A DNA stretch of 64,000 bases from Runella slithyformis DSM 19594 (GTDB lineage Bacteria; Bacteroidota; Bacteroidia; Cytophagales; Spirosomataceae), in assembly GCF_000218895.1 (NCBI RefSeq), contig NC_015703.1, positions 4,477,001-4,541,000 of the forward strand, in the 5' to 3' direction. The position numbers and the translations under genes were made by a program. Below are positions 59,641-64,000 of this stretch, in pieces. The notes below the pieces were generated by a model, which worked only from the letters and a program-made list of their open reading frames with translations, did no database searches and was not told the DNA's origin. Numbering within the stretch: the first letter of the stretch is position 1; each line of letters starts with the position of its first letter.

Positions 59641-60429
59641 TTACCCTAACAATACAAGTTTTGAAAAGTAAGCAGCGGAATGCTCTAATCTACTCCCATA
59701 CCAACTGAAGAGTTCGCCATCTACGACCAATACTGTTGATGTCGGACAGAGTGCCTGAAATTCAGCAAGGTGTTTTTCTTTGAATGGATAAGGCTCAGAA
59801 GATAAAAAAATATACGCCGGTTGCGCTTCCTGTAGTTGTACAGCGGTTATATAAGGATAACGTAACAAAGAAGCAAAAGCATTCGTAAAGCCCGCTCTTT
59901 GCAGCATATCATCAATAAAAGTGTGAGAAGCGGCAACCATGTAAGGTTTTCGCCAAATAAGGTAAGCTACTGATTTGGAAAACGTATTGGAATATTGAAG
60001 CAAAGAGAAGCTGCGTTGAATGCTCGATACAATATTTTCGGCTTCGGGAGTTTTGCCTGTCAGAGTACCTATCCCGGTTATCATATCAAGAGCATCATCA
60101 AGGCAAATGATATTCGACATCCATACAGGGAAGTATTTCTTCAGCGCCTCAATTCCTTCGCGCTCGTTTTCTTCTTTATTTCCGATGATCAGATCAGGGG
60201 ATAATTTTTTGATTACTTCAATGTTGAAATTTTTCGTTCCGCCAACTTTCGTCAGACCTTTCACCTTATCTGTAGGATAAATACAGTAATTGGTAATTCC
60301 AACGATGGAAGAACCCAGCCCCAGATCGAACAGCAGCTCCGTTTGGGAAGGCACAAGCGATACAATACGACGGGGGAGGCCCGGCAGCAGTATCTCATGA
60401 TTCAATTGGTCTTTTACCGAAAATCTCAT
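59641..60429 (-). CDS. BtuF-like helical-backbone metal receptor
   Basis: A 262-residue protein of the periplasmic-binding type III fold: PRRIVSLVPSQTELLFDLGLGSSIVGITNYC, KVGGTKNFNIEVIKKLSPDLIIGNKEEN and YLIWRKPYMVAASHTFIDDML. Similar to cobalamin/iron-chelate binding proteins, but no signal peptide is visible, so it may be cytoplasmic, as in the short 'helical backbone metal receptor' group of Bacteroidota. ATG at 60429 chosen because the family begins close to it and the upstream frame would overlap the Wzi-like gene. Confidence 0.85.
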   Translation of the reverse strand: MRFSVKDQLNHEILLPGLPRRIVSLVPSQTELLFDLGLGSSIVGITNYCIYPTDKVKGLTKVGGTKNFNIEVIKKLSPDLIIGNKEENEREGIEALKKYFPVWMSNIICLDDALDMITGIGTLTGKTPEAENIVSSIQRSFSLLQYSNTFSKSVAYLIWRKPYMVAASHTFIDDMLQRAGFTNAFASLLRYPYITAVQLQEAQPAYIFLSSEPYPFKEKHLAEFQALCPTSTVLVVDGELFSWYGSRLEHSAAYFSKLVLLG

Positions 60430-60440
60430 CGTAGCAGCCT

Positions 60441-61919
60441 TTACTTTTTCCGCGACCAAGTTTTCCGGATGCCGATTTTGCCGCCAAAGGTATTTTTATA
60501 TAATTGGCCCCGGTCAAGGGCAACGGCCGCATTCCATTCCAACCCACCCCCTTTACCGATTGGGCCATCCAATTGAAATATCCCTGAAAATTGTTTAGGA
60601 ACGGTTGGGTAAGGGAATCCGTACGTACCATAATTCAGACTGTAAGAGAGCTTACTCATAAAATGCAGTTTTTCTCCATAGTAGCCCTCAACTCCCAAGT
60701 GATAGACAAGTACTCGATTATTATTCGCAATCTCGTTGCCGTTAAAGGGCTCAGGCCGATTCGTGTCTTTGTAATTAGTAATAAATGGCGTACCAATGAT
60801 GCGTCGTTTGTAAGACCAGCCGTCGTAGTATTGTTGGTGGTTGAAGTAATTGTCACGGCCAAAAATACCACCCTCGAAGTCAAACGTTGATCCTCCCTGG
60901 CTTTTTGTATTAAGTACTTCCAATAAAATCTTTTTAAAACTTATTCTCCCTTTTACTCGGTCAGGGTATAAGACATTAAAGGAGACTCCCTGTAGTCCAT
61001 CGGCAATATTGGAGTTTCGGACACTTGCCAATGACCCGTCTTCAATCAAACTTTGCCTGTAGCATAATACACTTACACGTCTGAATTCGAATTCTGCACC
61101 AATATCAAGGGTACCGACGTGATTTCCTACACGATTGGTTGAATCAAAGGCATTTGTACCCCCTTTTTTGCCAAACAAAGAACCGGTCACCGCCAAGAGA
61201 TAATCATTAAAGCTTCCGGGCAGGGTTTTGTTTTTCACTGTACCGATGTCATCATACGTTTTGCCGCCCCACTGTACCTGATGATTGAGTCCACCGTAGA
61301 GCTTTAATCTTGTTTTTAGGACATCAATACGTAGATAAAACGATTTTTGGTGCAGTAAATATCCATACGCAAAATCTCCGGACCCAAACCAACCGTGGGC
61401 ATACGTACCCTTAAATGAAACTATGTTTTTGGTGAATTTGAGCGGGATATAATCAATGATACCTACCTGAATTTTAGGAATGGGAAGGGCATTTCCGGAC
61501 CAAATATAAGAGCCTGTGCCAAGAAGGGTGTCAGAAAGGCCAAATGTTTCACGTTTTCTGCCTATATAAAGATCCCATTGCCTGTAACGAACCTGTGCAT
61601 AAAGCTCCGGCAAAATAAGTTGATTTTTGTTTGAAACATTTGCTGCAAGATCAATGCCATAGCCAATTTGCCATGGTCGCTTTTTTGAAACTGCTATCAA
61701 ACTTTGTCGACTCGCTCTCACTGATAAGCCGGACGCTTCGGGTACCGTAGCATATTGGTTGACCCGCATCCAAAAGGGAGTGGCAGAGCTTCCGTATCCT
61801 GTTAATGATACGTATTGTTGAATAAAGTTCTTTTGTGTCGAATCTTGAGAAAATGCATTGTGCGAAACGAATAAGAATCCAACAAAGAGTAGGGGTAGTG
61901 CCAATAGATATTTTTTCAC
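60441..61919 (-). CDS. Wzi-like capsule assembly outer-membrane protein
   Basis: A 492-residue protein with a signal peptide (KKYLLALPLLFVGFLFVSHNAFS) and a beta-barrel type mature part. LPELYAQVRYRQWDLYIGRKRETFGLSD and PKIQVGIIDYIPLKF are features of Wzi-family proteins, which anchor capsular polysaccharide at the outer surface. A truncated relative is at 63328-64000 and a nucleotidyltransferase lies between, so a surface-polysaccharide locus probably begins here. The BtuF-like gene follows after 11 bases. Confidence 0.82.
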   Translation of the reverse strand: MKKYLLALPLLFVGFLFVSHNAFSQDSTQKNFIQQYVSLTGYGSSATPFWMRVNQYATVPEASGLSVRASRQSLIAVSKKRPWQIGYGIDLAANVSNKNQLILPELYAQVRYRQWDLYIGRKRETFGLSDTLLGTGSYIWSGNALPIPKIQVGIIDYIPLKFTKNIVSFKGTYAHGWFGSGDFAYGYLLHQKSFYLRIDVLKTRLKLYGGLNHQVQWGGKTYDDIGTVKNKTLPGSFNDYLLAVTGSLFGKKGGTNAFDSTNRVGNHVGTLDIGAEFEFRRVSVLCYRQSLIEDGSLASVRNSNIADGLQGVSFNVLYPDRVKGRISFKKILLEVLNTKSQGGSTFDFEGGIFGRDNYFNHQQYYDGWSYKRRIIGTPFITNYKDTNRPEPFNGNEIANNNRVLVYHLGVEGYYGEKLHFMSKLSYSLNYGTYGFPYPTVPKQFSGIFQLDGPIGKGGGLEWNAAVALDRGQLYKNTFGGKIGIRKTWSRKK

Positions 61920-62070
61920 TCAATAAAAGCCCGTTTAATGGGTTGGTCCTCGAAGAGATTTAAGCTTGAACCTATTCTCCAAGTAGTGGAATAAGGAGAA
62001 AAATCCAACAAATAAAATCAAAAAAAAATGCTCATCAAAAAGTATCGTATTTTATATTGCATTTAAAATA

Positions 62071-63228
62071 GTGTTTATGCTCCTCGAAGAAGCTAAAAAG
62101 TGGATTGGAATCCGCGAAGATCAAATTTGGTTATTAAAAGCTGCTCTGTTTGAGCCATCGGAAGCACTGAAGTATTGGGGGCTTTGGAAAGGATATTGGC
62201 AACTTGATGATTTTACTAAAGAGGATTCCTTCAGTAGCGTTTTTTGTTATATAGATGTTGATTCTCAGCGAATTCTTCCATTAGTTTACCGCAATTTAGA
62301 AAATACCAAAGACCCTTTTTTACCTGCCCTACGCGATCTCTATCGGATTACGTGGATGCATAACCAAAAACTGTTGTATAGAGCTCAGCAGATAGTTAGA
62401 GACTGCAATGTGTCCAAGATTCCAACAATGTTACTTAAAGGAATTCCGATGTCTTTACATTATTATAAAGATATGGGAGTAAGACCAATGGGGGATGTAG
62501 ATGTATTAGTTCGATTAGAGGATGTGGAAAAAGCTGTCATTGTACTTGCAAAATACGGAAATATTCCAAGCTCTGTTGAATACCAATATCGACATATTAT
62601 CCATGCAATGCATTGTTATGATGAGCATGGAATTGATGTTGATTTACATTGGCAACCCTTCTTTTTTCAAAATGCAAATGCTAAATCTATTCAATTAGAT
62701 TCAAGATTTAGTGTGTTATATCAGTTATTAGATACCCAAACGAATATTTTCTCACCACCAATGCAGTTATTTCATACAGTGATACATGGCACAATGGGCG
62801 GTGTCCCTGTTTTACGTTGGATTACAGATGCGGCTTACATCTGTAAATCTGTTGATACTGCTGAAAATATTAAAGAATTTATGAACCTAAGCAAAGAATT
62901 TAATCTTGACTATGCAGTGAGATTATGCATGGAGTATTTACATGAAGAATTTGGGATATTAAGTGAAGAGGCGTACCAAGAAATTCAAAAAATATCTGAA
63001 AATAGAAAGCAGAAAGAGTTTCTGCTTTTATCATTGAACTATTCTTCTAATTTTGTTCATCGATTATGGCGATTGATAGTTAGACAAAGTATAGCCTATG
63101 ATCTATTTTATGAGTATAGACAAAAACAATCTAAAGTAAGGTGGATCTTTGATAAGATACTGTATAAAACTATTTATGAATTAAAATTTTATACTGTTAA
63201 AGAAATATTTCTACGAATATCTAAATAA
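62071..63228 (+). CDS. nucleotidyltransferase-family protein (PF14907-type)
   Basis: A 385-residue protein. LLKGIPMSLHYYKDMGVRPMGDVDVLVRLEDV near residue 130 is the Gly-Asp-x-Asp-x-Leu core of the uncharacterised nucleotidyltransferase family that occurs in capsule and exopolysaccharide clusters. The rest is helical. AT-richer than the surrounding genes, as is common for polysaccharide loci. Divergent from the Wzi-like gene, with 151 bases between. Confidence 0.82.
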   Translation: MFMLLEEAKKWIGIREDQIWLLKAALFEPSEALKYWGLWKGYWQLDDFTKEDSFSSVFCYIDVDSQRILPLVYRNLENTKDPFLPALRDLYRITWMHNQKLLYRAQQIVRDCNVSKIPTMLLKGIPMSLHYYKDMGVRPMGDVDVLVRLEDVEKAVIVLAKYGNIPSSVEYQYRHIIHAMHCYDEHGIDVDLHWQPFFFQNANAKSIQLDSRFSVLYQLLDTQTNIFSPPMQLFHTVIHGTMGGVPVLRWITDAAYICKSVDTAENIKEFMNLSKEFNLDYAVRLCMEYLHEEFGILSEEAYQEIQKISENRKQKEFLLLSLNYSSNFVHRLWRLIVRQSIAYDLFYEYRQKQSKVRWIFDKILYKTIYELKFYTVKEIFLRISK

Positions 63229-63327
63229 ATACCTGTCGAATTATTATACAACCTTCCAAAATAAATAAGCTAACATGTTCACTTTTTTTTAGTAGTACAG
63301 TAGCTTAATTTATCTGTAGATTTATAT

Positions 63328-64000
63328 TTAATCCATTAATTTGGGGAAAGGGATTCTGTAAGTTCCTGCGTTATTACAGATAGACAGTTTTGTGATAAAA
63401 TTGTAGTTATTGAATGATTTTTCGGAAAGTCTAAAGTATAATTGGAATAGACATTTATTATTGGTGAAATTTGCATAAGCCTGAGGTAATTCTTGTCTTG
63501 TATCAGTAGTAGGTGCAATAAATGGTATCCCTAAAATGCGATTTTTATATGACCGGCCATTGGTGTATAAAGCCCCATCTTTAACCAAGTTTTGTCGGTA
63601 AAATAGTGCCGTCGCTTTTCTTAAGCGGAATTGCAAACTTATGTCTAAATTTACAACGTGCTTACCTACTCAGCTACTTTCCTAAGATCTGCCTCTAATT
63701 ACGCCCCAGTACCTTTCCTTCCAGGTAAGGGTAAAAATGCCGGGCCATATTTGGTATGCCCCTCCCCACATTACCCGGTGGCATAACCCTGTATAAAAAT
63801 TCACTTTCCAATTTGGTTTTCCTATGCGTCCATATAGTGACTTTTGATGAAAATATGTGTCATATACTATAACAGGCTTATTAAAAGGCATAGCTTGCAT
63901 ATTCACCAGTAGTCTATCCGCGTAGCTAAACTTAAAAGTAAATAATTTACTTTTTAAGGGAAAATTAAGAAATTCTGGACTTGCCGGCTGAATTTTAGGT
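63328..64000 (-). pseudogene. broken second Wzi-like gene, continues off the right edge
   Basis: From the edge the frame reads PKIQPASPEFLNFPLK... NKPVIVYDTYFHQKSLYGRI ... GLCHRVMWGG, matching the intact Wzi-like protein's PKIQVGIIDYIPLKF ... HQKSFYLRI ... GLNHQVQWGG, and stops at 63682. After a frameshift, homology resumes as VGKHVVNLDISLQF and LFYRQNLVKDGAL, then jumps over about 60 residues to SYKNRILGIPFIAP and ends at PFPKLMD (63328). So it carries a frameshift plus an internal deletion. It cannot make a full barrel. Confidence 0.8.

Overview
The window looks like a Bacteroidota chromosome, probably a member of Cytophagales such as the Runella/Spirosoma/Dyadobacter group. Reasons: TAnnTTTG-type -7 boxes before several genes, weak ribosome binding sites, and genes typical of the group (DUF4403 lipoprotein, LytTR response regulators, fused IcmF mutase, Wzi-like outer-membrane protein, DCC thiol oxidoreductase). 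The genus is an inference. Core chromosome occupies about 1-18,480 and 50,970-64,000.

Left core (1-18.5 kb): ABC ATPase (cut by the window edge), FAD oxidoreductase, PQQ-type sugar dehydrogenase, isobutyryl-CoA mutase (icmF), rbfA, P-protein (pheA), CsaA-like chaperone, GH20 hexosaminidase, DUF4403 lipoprotein, RNase P RNA, OmpA-family protein, a PAF-acetylhydrolase-like hydrolase and two paralogous LytTR response regulators. Right core (51-64 kb): tRNA-Gln, fabD, DCC protein, M23 peptidase, CvfB-like S1 protein, DAO-like oxidoreductase, RidA, M20 amidohydrolase, GntP permease, BtuF-like protein, Wzi-like protein, nucleotidyltransferase and a broken second Wzi copy running off the edge.

Between them lies a 32.5-kb integrative element (18,508-50,984) in the 3' end of tRNA-Gln. 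An 18-bp copy of the tRNA end marks each side, and a tyrosine integrase (interrupted by a frameshift in a run of nine A) sits next to the intact tRNA. The left arm carries a phage-type early module: an S24-like repressor lacking its protease residues, an operator array, an excisionase-like HTH protein, a lambda-O-like initiator whose own gene holds five copies of a 17-bp palindrome (probable origin iterons), a VRR-NUC nuclease, and later a RecE-like exonuclease and many small proteins. No capsid, portal, terminase, tail or conjugation gene is visible, so it resembles a phage satellite or replicating island rather than a complete prophage.

The cargo looks defensive or SOS-linked: a type I restriction system with an HsdM-half-HsdS fusion, a SLOG-fold protein, a SymE-like toxin, an orphan CRISPR array (15 repeats, no cas genes), a HEPN-motif protein overlapping an abnormal tRNA-like gene, umuDC, a PIN-domain membrane protein, a YdjM-like protein, a tyrosine recombinase-ATPase-membrane fusion and a serine resolvase. 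From 34.5 to 44.9 kb, most genes on the minus strand are each followed by a palindromic, attC-like element, suggesting integron-type gene cassettes without an integron integrase.
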